Position numbers and translations under genes: made by a program. From positions 4,092,001 to 4,156,000 of the forward strand of contig OZ316891.1 of NCBI GenBank assembly GCA_973895155.1: a stretch of 64,000 nt of DNA. The letters are read 5' to 3'. The notes beneath the pieces are model-generated. The model made no database searches. It saw only the letters and a program-made list of their open reading frames with translations, and was not told the DNA's origin. How positions within the stretch are numbered: the first letter of the stretch is position 1; every line of letters starts with the position of its first letter. Shown here piece by piece: positions 23,781-35,815 of this stretch. Origin of the DNA: Marsupella aquatica (lineage: Eukaryota > Marchantiophyta).

Positions 23781-23870
23781 TTCTCGTGAATTCTTGGGTT
23801 TTCGATCTTCGAGAATTCTCCGCAGCACTCGGACTGACGGCTCAGTCTTCTCGAGAATTCTCTTCGCTTC
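23781..23870 (+). promoter_or_regulatory. Heat-shock-element-like cluster upstream of sHSP
   Basis: Heat-shock elements are alternating GAA/TTC trimers at 5-bp spacing. At 23808-23820 there is TTC-GAA-CTC in that spacing. At 23848-23870 there are TTC, GAG, TTC, TTC, TTC units at exact 5-bp steps. A weaker TTC-GTG-TTC lies at 23781-23793. The cluster is about 1 kb from the ATG, which would fit a promoter if a 5' UTR intron lies between. This is an inference. Confidence 0.4.
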
Positions 23871-24140
23871 TTCAAATACTCGCAGATGACGAGCGCTTGA
23901 GCATCGTGCATTCTGTCAAGCATACCCACCTGTAGTCGGTTTCTTGTGATTGTGCTCTCCTGCCACTGGAATTTCACAGTTGAAGCCACTGGTCTCGGAC
24001 CTTCTTCTCGTAGTACATCTTTCATCGTTCGGATAATTGTGCATTGCGCGCTTCGCTTTGAAGTTAGCAGTGGTTCGAGGTCGCTTGGGAAGCCAATTAC
24101 ATCGTGCGTTTCAAAGTGCGGAAGAATTCGTGAGGGACTT

Positions 24141-24842
24141 GTGAGTATCATCCTCTTAACTTTTACTTTTGAAGTGGATTTGCACGGTGTTCACGTACAA
24201 GATGCGTTTTTGGGGCCAAAGATAGTGACACTCAGTTGAGGTTCACGCTTCTATTTCGCTCGTCAATGCACCTAGTTTCTGACAATTTTGAGGAATGCTT
24301 CTTATGAGAGACTCATTGTTCGAATTCTCTCCGATTAGTCCACGTTTTCTTGATGGTCTTTGTGTTTATACTTGGAAATTACGTAATTGCGGAGAACAAG
24401 AGAATGTTATGAATCGTTTCATATACACTCTTCGATCGCATCTTGATTATTTCGTATTATAGCAGACAAGAATCGATGCTCTCATCTTTCCCCTTCCAAT
24501 ATTATTTCTGGTGTTTGTGTTGATTCTTGGAAATTTCGTTTCTCTTCGTTTCTCATGGTAGACCAGATTACAGCCAACAAGATCCTGTTGTGTACTGTCT
24601 GGTTCTCATATAGTCATGTCGATCCAGTCTTGACTGTTTAGCACTAGAGTCCCTGACACATCGGTTCTATGCCTCTCATGTCGATACAATGCTTCTCAAT
24701 TTACGGGGCTCTCAGCTGACTAGGGCTTCAAATTCCATGCCTCTTTCCTTATGTCAAAAACTGTCATCTTGGGTTCCTGTTTGTGGGGCTTCCCTTATAC
24801 GTTTCTATCTGGAAGGTACTGACACAATGCTCTCGTGCCGCA
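24141..24842 (+). other. Possible 5' UTR intron of the sHSP gene
   Basis: A strong donor GTGAGT starts at 24141 and an acceptor-like TGCCGCAG ends at 24842, 73 bp before the start codon. The interval is T-rich and has no long frame. An intron here would put the HSE-like cluster close to the transcription start. Not proven by sequence. Confidence 0.3.
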
Positions 24843-24915
24843 GACTTGAAATCGCTAGTTGCCTCCACTGAAGAATTGCCTGCTAAGCTCAGGAAGGCAC
24901 TACACTCCTACGACA

Positions 24916-25641
24916 ATGGCATACATTACAACCCGAGATCCGCTGTTCACAGTGCTCAACCATATTTTGTCAGTTCCCGATGGACGCGAGAGCACTAAAG
25001 GTCTTAGTAACGCTGCTCAAAGCTACGTTGTTGACAGCAAGGCACAAGCCTGCACCGCCGTCGACGTTAAAGAACTTTCAGAAGCATATGTCTTCATCGT
25101 TGACATGCCCGGTCTGAAGTCTTCAGACATCAAGGTATGGCACCTAATTTCCCGACTTCACCTCCATTGGAAGATGACACTGCTTTGAAACCCTAGCATA
25201 CTACAATTCATCACTGCCTCTCTCGTTATCTTGTTGGGACGAGGTTGTAGAGAACCAGACACCGACCAACCCGACCAATTGGACTCGCGGATGTCATCGC
25301 TGGTTGATCCAATACGAGGAAGCTAACTCCCTTTTCGACAAATGTGTCCACGAGTCCTTCACATTAAAGATGATTTTAATGGTGCGCAGGTTCAAGTGGA
25401 GAATGACAATGTGTTGACCATTTGCGGGGAGCGCAAACGGGACGAGCCAACTGAGGACACGAAGTACTTGCAGTTGGAGCGGCCTGCGGGAAAGTTCTTA
25501 CGAAAGTTCACACTGCCCCAGAATGCGAACGTGAACAATATTTCTGCACATTCCAGCGATGGAGTTCTGACTGTTACCGTTCCCAAACTACCCCCACCGG
25601 AACCTCACAAGCCTAGGACCATCGACGTCACCGTGGGCTAG
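24916..25641 (+). CDS. Cytosolic class II small heat-shock protein
   Basis: Two exons, 24916-25134 and 25390-25641, joined in phase 0 (ATCAAG|GTATGG and GCGCAG|GTTCAA), give 156 aa, the normal class II length. The N-terminal arm is short. The alpha-crystallin domain starts at about residue 48 ([20 protein letters not shown]), continues over the intron with [17 protein letters not shown], and ends with the class-typical [18 protein letters not shown]. The product is an ATP-independent chaperone that forms oligomers and holds unfolding proteins in the cytosol during heat stress. One intron at this position is usual for class II genes. No ER or organelle signal is present. Upstream HSE-like units suggest heat induction. 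Confidence 0.93.
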
Positions 25642-25846
25642 AGAAAGACTACGCGTGTGTGCCGTGCGTTCACAAGAATTGCTGATTTTGAATTGGAGTT
25701 TGAAAACTGTGACTGGCATACAACTGCTCCATAAATAACAGGGAGAAGATCAGGGTTTTGAGTCAATGGGGGACAGATGCCGCATTGAGGCTGAATTAGT
25801 CGGGAACTGAAGTCTTCAATCCTGCTCTGTGTCAAATAGTCTTAGA

Positions 25847-26112
25847 CCTCTGTTTTCTACTTTTGGCTACAATGTTTTACCGGGTTTTGGATGACATTCG
25901 TTAGCGAAATAGCACTTACACGATAGTGCAGTTTTGATTGTTGGTAGTCAGCAGTGCTCCTAGCCTACTCGAATACGCTGCCCTCTGTTTTCTAGATTTG
26001 CCCAGAATGGTTTACTGATAGTGTCGATGACATTCGTCAGCGAAATAGCACTTCTCCATACAAGATGGTGGAGTTTTGATGTGGTCAGTACTCAACAGTG
26101 CTCCTAGTCTAG
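25847..26112. repeat. 135-bp tandem duplication after the sHSP gene
   Basis: Copy 1 starts at 25847 (CCTCTGTTTTCTA) and copy 2 at 25982, with matching blocks GATGACATTCGT, AGCGAAATAGCACTT and AACAGTGCTCCTAG or near matches. It lies about 200 bp past the stop codon and may be part of the 3' UTR. Confidence 0.8.
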
Positions 26113-27609
26113 GGCCCATCTTGTACCTTTTTCTAAGTTAATATCATCGGCCTGAACTTCAGGTACTGGTTTTTTATGTATAGAAATGTTCACCGTGCTG
26201 ACATCCCCATCCGTAAGCAACAATTACAGCACGATGTGAGTCCCTAGACTTCGTTCCTTGTGCGATAACTCACGTGTATGATTGAAGGACCATTCTCCAG
26301 AAAGTGAAGTGCTACTGCAAATCAGTCTTTGACATCGAATTATTGTCAAATTTATGGCCGGCAGGCAAAGAGCGGGGGTTGAAACAATCAAACCCTCCAA
26401 GTACCCGAAGCCAGAAATCTGCTAAACAGTTGACTAACGAGACAACCCAGAACAGAGGAGGCAAACAGATTATAGTCCGCAGTTTTAAGACCGATACAGA
26501 TCCATAGTCGTCCTGTAACTAGAGCAACCAAGACATCTTAGGAAACTGGATAAAATCAACTGTCTTTTATCGATCTTTGAGAAGAGCGAATGTGCTTCCA
26601 AGTAGGAGTGCTGATCTTGCAAAATTCGTGTTCCAGAAGTGTGTCTAGAGATGACGGAACCCAAAACCCTTCCCGGCAGCACAAAAGCATATCATCTTTC
26701 CCAAAATTGACTACTAATTAATGACAGAGATAATGGATATTTCTTGAACTGCCCGATCACTTGAACTCTTCTCAAAGGAACCCATGGTAAACCTGATTGT
26801 AGCTTTGAGCTAGATCCTGGTCTGCAATTGGATGTCCAATTTGTGCACCTACAATGGTCCTGAAAGAAGGAACTAGTTGCACATTGCAACTCCATTTCAG
26901 CCTTGATTCGAGCAAGATAATGAAATGTTGAAGCGCACGGGGAAAGCAGAGCGTGATAGTTTTGAAAGATTATACCTTACACAACTACCGGTTCCCCATT
27001 GCAGACATGTCAACCGTTAAATGCACTTCTCCAATTCACACGGCAATGAAGTCAACAAACTGTGAGCTTCTCTGGAATTCGTAATCTCATCTGCATTCCT
27101 GTAGAACCCGTATCGCTTTAACCACATCTTAGATGATGTCGCCAAAAACAAATGTCGACATAGAACATATCAGTGGCAAGGTAATATCCTGAGTGTGTTA
27201 TTGTCCTTGTGTTGGGTTGTGTCTTACCACATTTGTGCGACTTGTCCTTCTTGTGTCTCTTTGTTTTCTCTGAAATTCGAAAGCTATGCTCCCTGGAAAG
27301 ATTGAACAGGCAAAACGTCAACTACCGGGGGGATTCCCATATCTCTCTCAAACGGGGTAACATAGCGAACTTCCAATGTACCATAATACTTTACACATGT
27401 TGATGTCTGAGTTTCTAAGATGATGATGTTCAGCCACGGGCTGTCGGTGCGTAATGCTCAAACCCTTGCCTGAGTAAGCTCTTTCCATGATCCAACAGAC
27501 CTAATGAATTGCCTACAATTGAAAATTACAAAGGAAACATTAATCTTTACACCGTCAGTGCCAGCCACGGATACCTGGTGCTACGAGTCCAAGCGTTTTA
27601 GTCGGGTGA
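26113..27609. other. Intergenic, no supported gene
   Basis: Only anonymous frames below 70 codons on both strands. No terminal or tandem repeats were seen. Confidence 0.5.
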
Positions 27610-28650
27610 GCAAATCGGTGGCATGATCGTCTCTCAAGCTAGCTCTGGTCCACACAGACAATGTAAGAGTTTAGGCCATTCTTGCTGCCTGTGCTTGTAC
27701 ATCACGGTCTTTACATTGCGACAGGCAATTCACGAGGCCAACCAGAGCCCCCTCCTACTGGCGATTCTCAGCTTGACAGACTCATCTCTTGAAACAGCGA
27801 GATTTCCCAGAGCCCATGCTGCCCGCATTTGTAACTTGTCGTTGTTATTCGTTGACAAGCTATTGATTCACGAGACCAACTAGAGCCCCTTCCTCCTTGG
27901 CGATTCTCAGCTGGACAGTCTTATCAGCAGTCGCAGCAAGATTTCCCAAAACCCGTGCTGCGGCTTTTTGTAACTCGGGGTGGGCTGTTTGTAACTAGAG
28001 ATTGTCATGCTTTGACAAGAAGTTCACCAGGCCAACCAGAGCCCACTCCTCACTGGCAATTCTTAACAGGAGAGACTCATCTTCTGGGCTTGTTAGATTT
28101 GCGAAAGCCCCTCCTGCGGCTTTTTGTAACTCGGGATTGTCATGCTTTCACAAGAAATTCACAAGGCCCCCTCCTCACTGGCAATTCTCAGAGGGACTGT
28201 GAGATCAGCAGAACAAGCAAACGAGCCTTGGATTGTGCATACAAGCAATTCACAAGGCTAACTAGTGTACCCTGTTTATTCGTAATTATTCGTCAAATGT
28301 CCCTTTCGTCAAAGGATTGTCTGCATTTGCTGCAAATGCATCGGATTTCCAAACAGGAATGGCAAGTGACTATATCAACACGTTCAAAACACCCGAAAGA
28401 TTTGCAACGCGGACTGCTGATTTGTCTTTCGTGGCCTTGCAACAAAGACCAGACAGCGCTTTTGAAGCTGCCTCTTGGACACTTCTGTGTAAACCCTCCT
28501 TCAAATTCACAAGGTAACTACAGCTGGCAAAAAGCTGATAGTGCTCTCGTTTAGCAGAGGCGTTTCTTCTATGGATGAGATGTGAGTGAAAGCCTTGAGA
28601 GTGGCCAACTGTGCAGAAGGACAAGCAGCCAACTTGAATGGGTAAGAGAT
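27610..28650 (-). pseudogene. Armadillo-repeat protein pseudogene
   Basis: Read on the minus strand the region holds several armadillo units of about 42 codons, in different frames with stops between. Recognisable pieces in order are CPSAQLATLKAFTHISSIEE near 28610, VQEAASKALSGLCCKATKD near 28470, LQKAAARVLGNLAATADKT then LRIAKEEGALVGLVN near 27900, and LQMRAAWALGNLAVSRDES near 27800. The alternation of AA..ALGNLA and I...G.L..LV is the helix pattern of ARM repeats as in plant PUB-ARM, ARO and Vac8-like proteins. Frameshifts and stops break it at least four times. Units at about 28000 and 28135 are nearly identical at the DNA level, so the array also expanded recently. No start or other domain was found. 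Confidence 0.75.
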
Positions 28651-28837
28651 GTTCTCGGCATCTAGCTACTACTGAAGACAACCTTGATTGGGTGAATCCC
28701 AATGCCTAAGTATTTGAATTACTCCCATGGTTCTCTCCCATGTTCGAATTATAGTCATAACTTTAGACCTAAGAGTAAATGTCTAACATGATATTCAAAA
28801 TTTCTCATTCTGATTCCCCCATCCCTGCACCCCACAC

Positions 28838-28899
28838 TCTCCTTGTCCCATAGATGCAACTCTTGTATTCTCCTTGTCCCATAGATGCAACTCTTGTAT
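28838..28899. repeat. Perfect 31-bp tandem duplication
   Basis: Units 28838-28868 and 28869-28899 are identical and contain CCTTGTCCCATAGATGCAAC. Confidence 0.95.
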
Positions 28900-29489
28900 A
28901 ATATGGGTGGGATTTAAATTTGTGTACCGGACTAAAGGTTGGCTGTAATAATATTTTTGGAAAAACCTGGATTTTCCACTTAAATGTTTTTTCCTGACAG
29001 AGTCTATAAAGTTTGTTTTTCTTCTTTCACCACATAAGATAAAAACTATTCCTAAACTTGCCGCAATTGAAATCATTCAAACATCTTTAGAGTTTTATTA
29101 GAATTCCTATAATTCTGGCTAATTTAATTGTAGCCAACCTGGTTATAGACACCTGTAAATGCCATTTAATCAATCTGGTTATATCTTAGTTTTGAACAAT
29201 AATAAGAATTCATCAACTACTATAATATACAATCCCTCCCATTTTTGGGTTTCATCTGCTTACAAATATCTAAAAAAGTGGGAACAAATCTACTATAGAT
29301 CGTCCATTGAAAAGAAGATTTGTAATGACCATTAGATGACACCAAAATCATCCAAGTGTCTCCCCTCACTCTTATCGCACATGCAAAGGTAAGTATGGCC
29401 AAGTTGTCGGTTTTCCGGGCATGTAAAATCATCAAATGACGGCCCCCAAACGGCCAGTTTGACGTATATTCCCAATATTCCCCCGGACT

Positions 29490-29720
29490 CCACTGGACTC
29501 CTGACCCGGCCCCCTCCCCAGCCTCCCACTCCCAACCCGTCCAGACCCTGCCCCAACCCACCCAAACCCGGCCTCCCGACCCCCTCCCTGGCCTCCCGGA
29601 TCCTCCTGAACCCTCCTGAACCCTTCCCCGGCCTCCCAGATCCTCCCGAACCCGGCCTGGACCCGGCCTCCTGAACCCCCTAAACACCCGGCCAGCGCCA
29701 GCCCAGGTCGCCCCTCACAC
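29490..29720. repeat. GC-rich minisatellite in Helitron 1
   Basis: Degenerate reiteration of CCCGGCCTCC followed by GANCC-like spacers. The minus-strand frames through it (up to 155 codons, Gly/Arg-rich) are a composition effect and are not called as genes. Confidence 0.75.
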
Positions 29721-30429
29721 TTAGACCGACCCCAACTCTGGGTGACTGGGCGACCGGATGACGTGTTGACGGTTTGACGCCCCAAATCGCCCAATTTGAC
29801 GGGCAAGGTCTAACCGGGCGTACAACCCAAGGCACATCTGACCACTTTACATGCTCTAATTACATTTGCTCACAACTGTACTTGAAGGTACAATAATTAT
29901 GGAGCTAATTGGAGTTTACTTTTTGGTTTCTGATGGAGATTATATTGGAGTATAATTAGTACACTCCCCAAAAGATACAACACTATGGAGAGAGATAGAG
30001 AGAAATTGGCACATGGAGAGTTTCTTACATGCAGAAAAGTAAGAAGAGGTGGGGAAAAGAGAAGGAAAACAAAAGGGGATAGTTTAATGTTTTAGTTCAC
30101 ACAAAATTATATGAAAATTAAAAAATTAAAAACTGCTCACTTGTGCGACCATGCTTGGCAAGAGCATTTGATGTGAGATGGAACCATTTATCGTTTACAA
30201 AACTAGATATTTTGCACCAAGAAGTATTTTATCGAACCAAACCTAAATGCAACAACATTATTTACACAAATATTTTTGTATATAATAACATTTTTCCTTC
30301 AGAGCATGTTTTGCATAACAATATGATTTTCACAAGGACATCTTTACCAATGTGAGCTTTTGTGTAAGAACGTATTTATGCAATGACATTTTTTGTACGA
30401 TGCATGGGGAATGAGCTCGCCTTTATTAT

Positions 30430-31290
30430 TGGCATTTCCTTGACATCTTTGCCTTCCTTGACATCTTTGCCTTCCTTGACATTTTCCCCTTGCCTCGACA
30501 TCATTGTCTTGCCTTGACATCATTTTCTCGCCTCAAAATCTTTTATTTTCTCAACATATTTTCCTCACCTCGACTTTGCCTTGATATATTTTCCTTGCCT
30601 CATCATTGTTTGTGCAACACTTACCTACATTTCTTTGCATCACTTCAACATCTTTGTTTACTATACCTTGACATCTTTCTCTCTCCTTGATATCTTTTGC
30701 TCCCTTCAAAATGTTTTCCTCAACTCAACATCTTTTTCTCACCCTGACATGTTCTACAAGTAGTAAGGTCGTGCTCCCACATTCCGAGGAGGGTCTTACA
30801 AGGTTGACCAAAAATGTTTTACATGATGAGGTTGGTATATGCATAAGTGTGCTATTAATGTCTTTGACATGTCATCGTATTGTATTTAAGCAGCTTATGT
30901 ATTTCATCTTTGTCGCCTCCGATGACATCTTCTCTTGTCTTGACATCTTTACCTCATCTATACACCATTTTCTTATCTCAAAATCTTTCTCTCCATGTTT
31001 TTTCTCTCCTTGACATTTTTTTCTCACCTCAACATCTTTTGTCTCCTTGAAATGTTTTTTTCATCTCAACATCTTTTTTCTCCTAAACACTTTTTCTCTC
31101 CTTGACATACTTTTCTCATCTCAATGTATTTTTCTCTCCTCAACATCTTTTCCTTTGTGACCTCTTTTCTCTCTGACCTCAAAATATTTTCTCTCCTCAA
31201 CATTTTTCTCACTTTGACATCTTGCTCACCTCGATCTTTTCTCTCCTCAACATCTTTTGCTCACCTTGGCATCTTTTTACTCCTTGACAT
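30430..31290. repeat. Degenerate CTTGACATCTTT repeats
   Basis: More than 30 imperfect repetitions of a 15-25 nt motif, roughly CTCACCTCAACATCTTTT or CTCCTTGACATCTTTT, fill the 3' part of Helitron 1. Helitron 2 has the same motif near its 3' end (ACATCTTCTCACC), so this is probably subterminal sequence of the family that was expanded here. Confidence 0.75.
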
Positions 31291-31320
31291 CTTTTGTGCA
31301 ATGCACAGGTATTGGGCTAG

Positions 31321-32305
31321 TAAATAAATAACCTACATATGATCAAAAATCCTAGACAGTATACCTTATATTATATACCCTTGATAGGTTTTGCAATACC
31401 TTGTTCAAGTGAGTTAATGTAATTAATATTTTTAAATGCCTTTAGTCTTTGTTGGTGGTTATAAGTAGTAGCTGGATGGGATTTAAATAGCCTTGATTTG
31501 TTTGACCCCATCCTAATTTTCTAATATTAAGTGATTCCCCAGGGAGTCTAGCTAGTAGATTAAAATGAAACCCAACATCTTCAATTTGATACAAGGCCGT
31601 CATGAGGGCTTACAAAAGTTGCATTATAAATAGGGAAGGTGTGTACCTGGGCTACCATCCCGGCTCCCACTCACTTTGAATGGTAAGAGGGATCCACAGA
31701 TGCCGTTTCATATTCAACCTCAAAGATTAGCCGGTGCTGCCCGTATTTGACAACTTATTGTAACTTATAAGGAGTACCCTACTTAGTTGTTGTGCCAAAA
31801 GACTACACAACACCAAAAATGTCTCGCCTAATTCACCTTACTTATACCACTGAAGATCAAATCAGGAATCAAATGAAGCAAAACATCTAAAATCCTAATA
31901 AAACCTCCTTGCAATTGTCAGAGCCTCCCGAGCTTGGCTTTTGAGTATAAAAGTAAAAAGTGATAAACATGAATGAACAGTGTCCGCCCTGGCAATTTTA
32001 GGCCTAAAACCTAGGTTCCTACATCCAAACTGGGAAACTTAGTTGCGATTGTACCCAACGATGGTTGTTGGCCATACCCAACTAACTAGTACTACCCCTC
32101 TTACAAGTATGGCATGTCACTCTTGATGCAAAACCCCCAAAACAAACTAGTTCTGGCATTTTCTAAGTAATTTGTTTTTATCAGACTATATTATTTGCAA
32201 TACGACAAAGCCCAAGTTAGCCTGATGTCCATTTTAGTGATACCTAGGCAGGGTATGACAGTGTAGTATACTATTAGTTTACTCTTGCAGAAATGGCATT
32301 AGTAA
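31321..32305. other. Intergenic, no supported gene
   Basis: AT-rich unique sequence with no frame or repeat worth naming. Confidence 0.5.
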
Positions 32306-33069
32306 ATGTTACATGGTTACTATCATAATTATGTCCCTACTATAGTGAATGGTAGAGAGCTGGATCAAGGGAGAAGTAAATCCGAAATATTTTGTCTTGG
32401 TGATAAAACCCATTCCCATATCCTCATCATCATGGGCCATTTAGCTATGAAGCTAAAAGACCTCATGTTCACAACGAGTAAAGCCGTCCAGTTGACCCTG
32501 CTTCCAACCAGTTACCAACTGTCTTGTTCACAGCAACCAAAACAATTGAAAGTCCTACTAAAACTGGGCTCTTACATTAAGGGACTTTACAAGCTCCTAA
32601 ACTTACATTAAGGATAACTTTAATGTTTTGGAAGTATGAGGCCTATTTGATAACCATGAGAGCCTCAAGAGTCCTAGATGGGGGACCTCTACCTGTAGAA
32701 TGGAAGAAAATTTTGAAAATTGTCTTGGATTTCATCCTTACCTCAGTTGAAGAATTGGATCATTTGACGTGGGGTAGACTAAACGAGAGACTCAAGAGAG
32801 TAGGAAAGAAGTGCTACAGTGGGGAAAATGCGCATAAAAGGAGAATTTAATTCTTGACACACAAGCCCAAAGGCTGAGACAGTATGACGAGCTATGTTGA
32901 GCTGAACTGCTTTGGAGGAAGTAAATTTATACAAACCAAATTTATTGGCGGATTGCAAAACATTCTCGCCAGCATTGACAGAATCGTGAGGTGGGTTGAT
33001 CCCGTTCAGAATTATGCATTAGAGGTAAAATCATCAGCTGGTGTTCAAACGAGGCAAGCTCGAATGTAA
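32306..33069 (+). CDS. Weak coding candidate, plus strand
   Basis: Three consecutive frames at 32306-32611, 32623-32850 and 32884-33069, the last two in the same phase and separated by TAA and TGA. Pieces read like protein (PVEWKKILKIVLDFILTSVE, LTWGRLNERLKRVGKKC, FIGGLQNILASIDRIVRWVD). No domain is recognised and no splice pair removes the stops cleanly. It may be a decayed gene fragment. Confidence 0.2.
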
Positions 33070-35815
33070 GGCGTATCAAAGGAATTGAAAGGAAGGAAGG
33101 ACGTCCTATAAAGCGCTCAATTGGGAACCTTGTGAAGAAAGCTGTGCACTACGAAAACAGTGACTTGAGCTGCGTTGCGTTCTCTCCCAACAGCAAGGCA
33201 ACAAACTCTGCTTAGGCAACAAACTCTGCTTTTTTCCAACAGGAAAGCAACAATTACTGTACTGTGAGAACGGTACCGATAATCTCCCATCACTGTATGT
33301 AATCTGGTGCTTTTCTGTGTAGAATCGCCACCCGGTGGCATCATCTACCATCAAAGCCCAATATAAATTTTACACAAGAGCTACGCTGGATTTGTTTTGA
33401 ACTGACGGACTTTCAGCATTCAAGCAAACATTTTCCAGTCCTGGACGAGGTGTGGGTGCTGCGATGACACAGTGTGTAGGACTGCTGAGACGCGAGCTGC
33501 TGAAGACGCGAGCTGCTGAAGAGTGAAGCCGACTGATGATGAACTTTCAATGCAAGCTTCAGCACAAAGGATAGAGCACTTTAAAGTAAGGCTCTACTAG
33601 CTTTGGAAAATGTGGAGGCAACGAGAGCACGAAAGAGAAGATTGCTCAGGAAGCACAAAATAATTAGCAGGACAGTTGCTGGCCAGACGCCAATCATGGG
33701 AGCATCAGCACCAGAGTTGGGGTACACCTTGAAGAAGAGTTAGTGAAACAGGGTAAAAAATGCAACCAACCACAACAAACAAAACAACAAACTTGGGGTT
33801 CTCCTATTAACTAACCTTTCTGAGTAATGAACACTTTCAGAAAAATTAAAAATGAGCTTTTCTAGCATTTTACCCTCAACTTTGTGAAATATTTTAAGAA
33901 TACTCCCAATTTTTTTCACTTGGAATACTCAATATTGGATCAAAAGACCCCTAACGTTCAGCCAAAGTTATAAGTCTTCCATTAAACCCAATTTAATGAT
34001 CCTATATTTGCTCGCTCGTGATGAGTCAGAAGTAAAGAAGTAAGGACACATTAATAGAACTTTGCATTCTATGTCACCTTCTCCCTCAGGAACAAGCAAC
34101 CTGTGCGAACAACCCGCATCTATTCTATATATCTAGGCGCAATCCAAAATGATTGCAAACTAGAGCAATCAACACTGAGATTGATCCTAATGATCTGCAA
34201 TTTGCCAAGACCAACACTGAAAGTACTAGATGCGGAGGCCAAAGGGGTGCAATGGGAGTGACTTCCCCAATTTAGATGGAGTGAATGAGGAGACTGAAGG
34301 GACCAAATACATTTTATGCACATCATTTTTAAGCCCTTCCTTGTTTCATCAAGGGTGGGCATTCCCAGGCAATGATTGGGAATTTGTCGTGCAGGACGAG
34401 AACACCGATGGGCCAGGGCAGCTAGGCAAGGGAAGGCAAGGCAAGGCACCCAGTGCTAGGTGGGCCCCGTGGGCAGATTCACACACATAAGGAGACACTT
34501 ATGATAAGACTAGTAGGACACCTAAAGTTGTGGTTTAGTGCCTCTCCATCCAATGAAAGCAAAGGTGATGGCCAATTTCATACACTAAAGTTAAAATGCC
34601 TTAGCCAAATTGTGTCTACTAGGCCATAGATATTAAATGCAATAGCTTGAATAGTAGCTGCCACTTGTCCTTTATTTAGATCACCTCAAGACGAGGTCTA
34701 GGCTTTTGACAAAAAGAAATACACATCACCAAAATAAGGGACGTACAAGGGGCCCAATGACGTATGACTAGGTTGAGTAATGATTGTGCTTGATTGTGCC
34801 CTCAAGTTCATGGAAAATGAACTGTGGCCTGCCACACATTTTTTCAGCAGAATGGTCAACCGGGGAACATTGACCACCAATCTTGTAACCTTTGACTTTG
34901 ACCAATGTGGAGCAGAAAGCTTTCTGTGATCTGTGTTTCTGATTATTTGGTCGCAGAGGAGATTCGGGTTGAAACTTTAGAGTCGTTCAGTCTAGGCTTG
35001 GCATCTCGTTGATTGGGCCAGAACGATGCAAATGTGGTTCGATACTACAACGACTGGCCAGCCAGGGGAGATGCAAAATGTGACGGTCTACCCAGCCCCC
35101 TACGATCATTAATCGCACTGTCCACCGGAGTTGAGCGAAAAGAACAATTGAACACTGCTCTCATTTGACTGAATGATTTAAACAATACAACAGTCTCAAA
35201 GTCGACGAACTCCTTGTATTGCATAACAAACTTAGAATTTTCACTTTTGTTGGCTTGGAACAGAATGACAGTTTGAGAATCGAGATTATCGTTTGGGTTT
35301 CTGTTTCTCTTGGTAGGACGAAATTTCTTGAGCTTCGAATTCTCCAGTCCTTCAATAATAACTTAGAGAAATAAGAACAATCTGGCATTATTCAAGCTTC
35401 GATTATCTCAGTAGATATTCTTTGAAGTGCCACTTGATTCCAAGCACGTGCAGAATCTATGCAACGAAAATACACATGTGCATTCGCGATACTGCCACAA
35501 TTTGCAATCCGCAATCAACGGCATAAGTGTTTTTACTGTTCCGCATTATCTTACGCCCATACCACCATGCTCGACAAGATTGATCCACATCAACGCGGAC
35601 ACAGCTTGACAGCCAGAGATGATCATGCAATCACCTTACTGTCAGGCTGTAATATAATGCATTCATCTCGAGAAAACGACAAACTTAGACTCTCTGTGGC
35701 AGTACAGATCATTCTCCCCGTCAGCTGTGGAGAATAGCTACAGACAACCGCGAGGAGCGAAGGAACTAGTGCGTAGTGATCTTAGACCGCAGCACTTTAT
35801 GTTATAAACAGACCA
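33070..35815. other. Intergenic, no supported gene
   Basis: Anonymous frames only. The short direct repeat GACGCGAGCTGCTGAAG lies at about 33490-33525, and GGCAACAAACTCTGCTT is duplicated near 33196-33230. Confidence 0.5.

Larger units (their letters stand above)
29213..31320 (+). mobile_element. Non-autonomous Helitron 1
   Basis: The 5' end is TCAACTACTATAATATAC, preceded by A at 29212. The 3' end has a hairpin TGTGCA-A-TGCACA (31295-31307) followed by GGTATTGGGCTAG and then T at 31321. Insertion between A and T, a 5' TC, a 3' CTRR and a subterminal hairpin define Helitrons. The same ends occur at 42539-43162. The 2.1-kb interior has no Rep/helicase frame. It holds a GC-rich minisatellite and a long pyrimidine-rich stretch. 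A diverged copy of the 3' end (TGTACGATGCATGGGGAATG) at 30393-30418 suggests a composite element. Confidence 0.75.

Noticed and set aside
28934-29140. AGGTTGGCT and AGCCAACCT as terminal repeats of a small element
   Set aside because: Only about 13 of 15 bases pair and no target duplication was found.
29220-29806. Overlapping Gly/Arg-rich minus-strand frames up to 155 codons
   Set aside because: They run through a GC-rich minisatellite and are open in several phases at once; this is a composition effect, not a gene.
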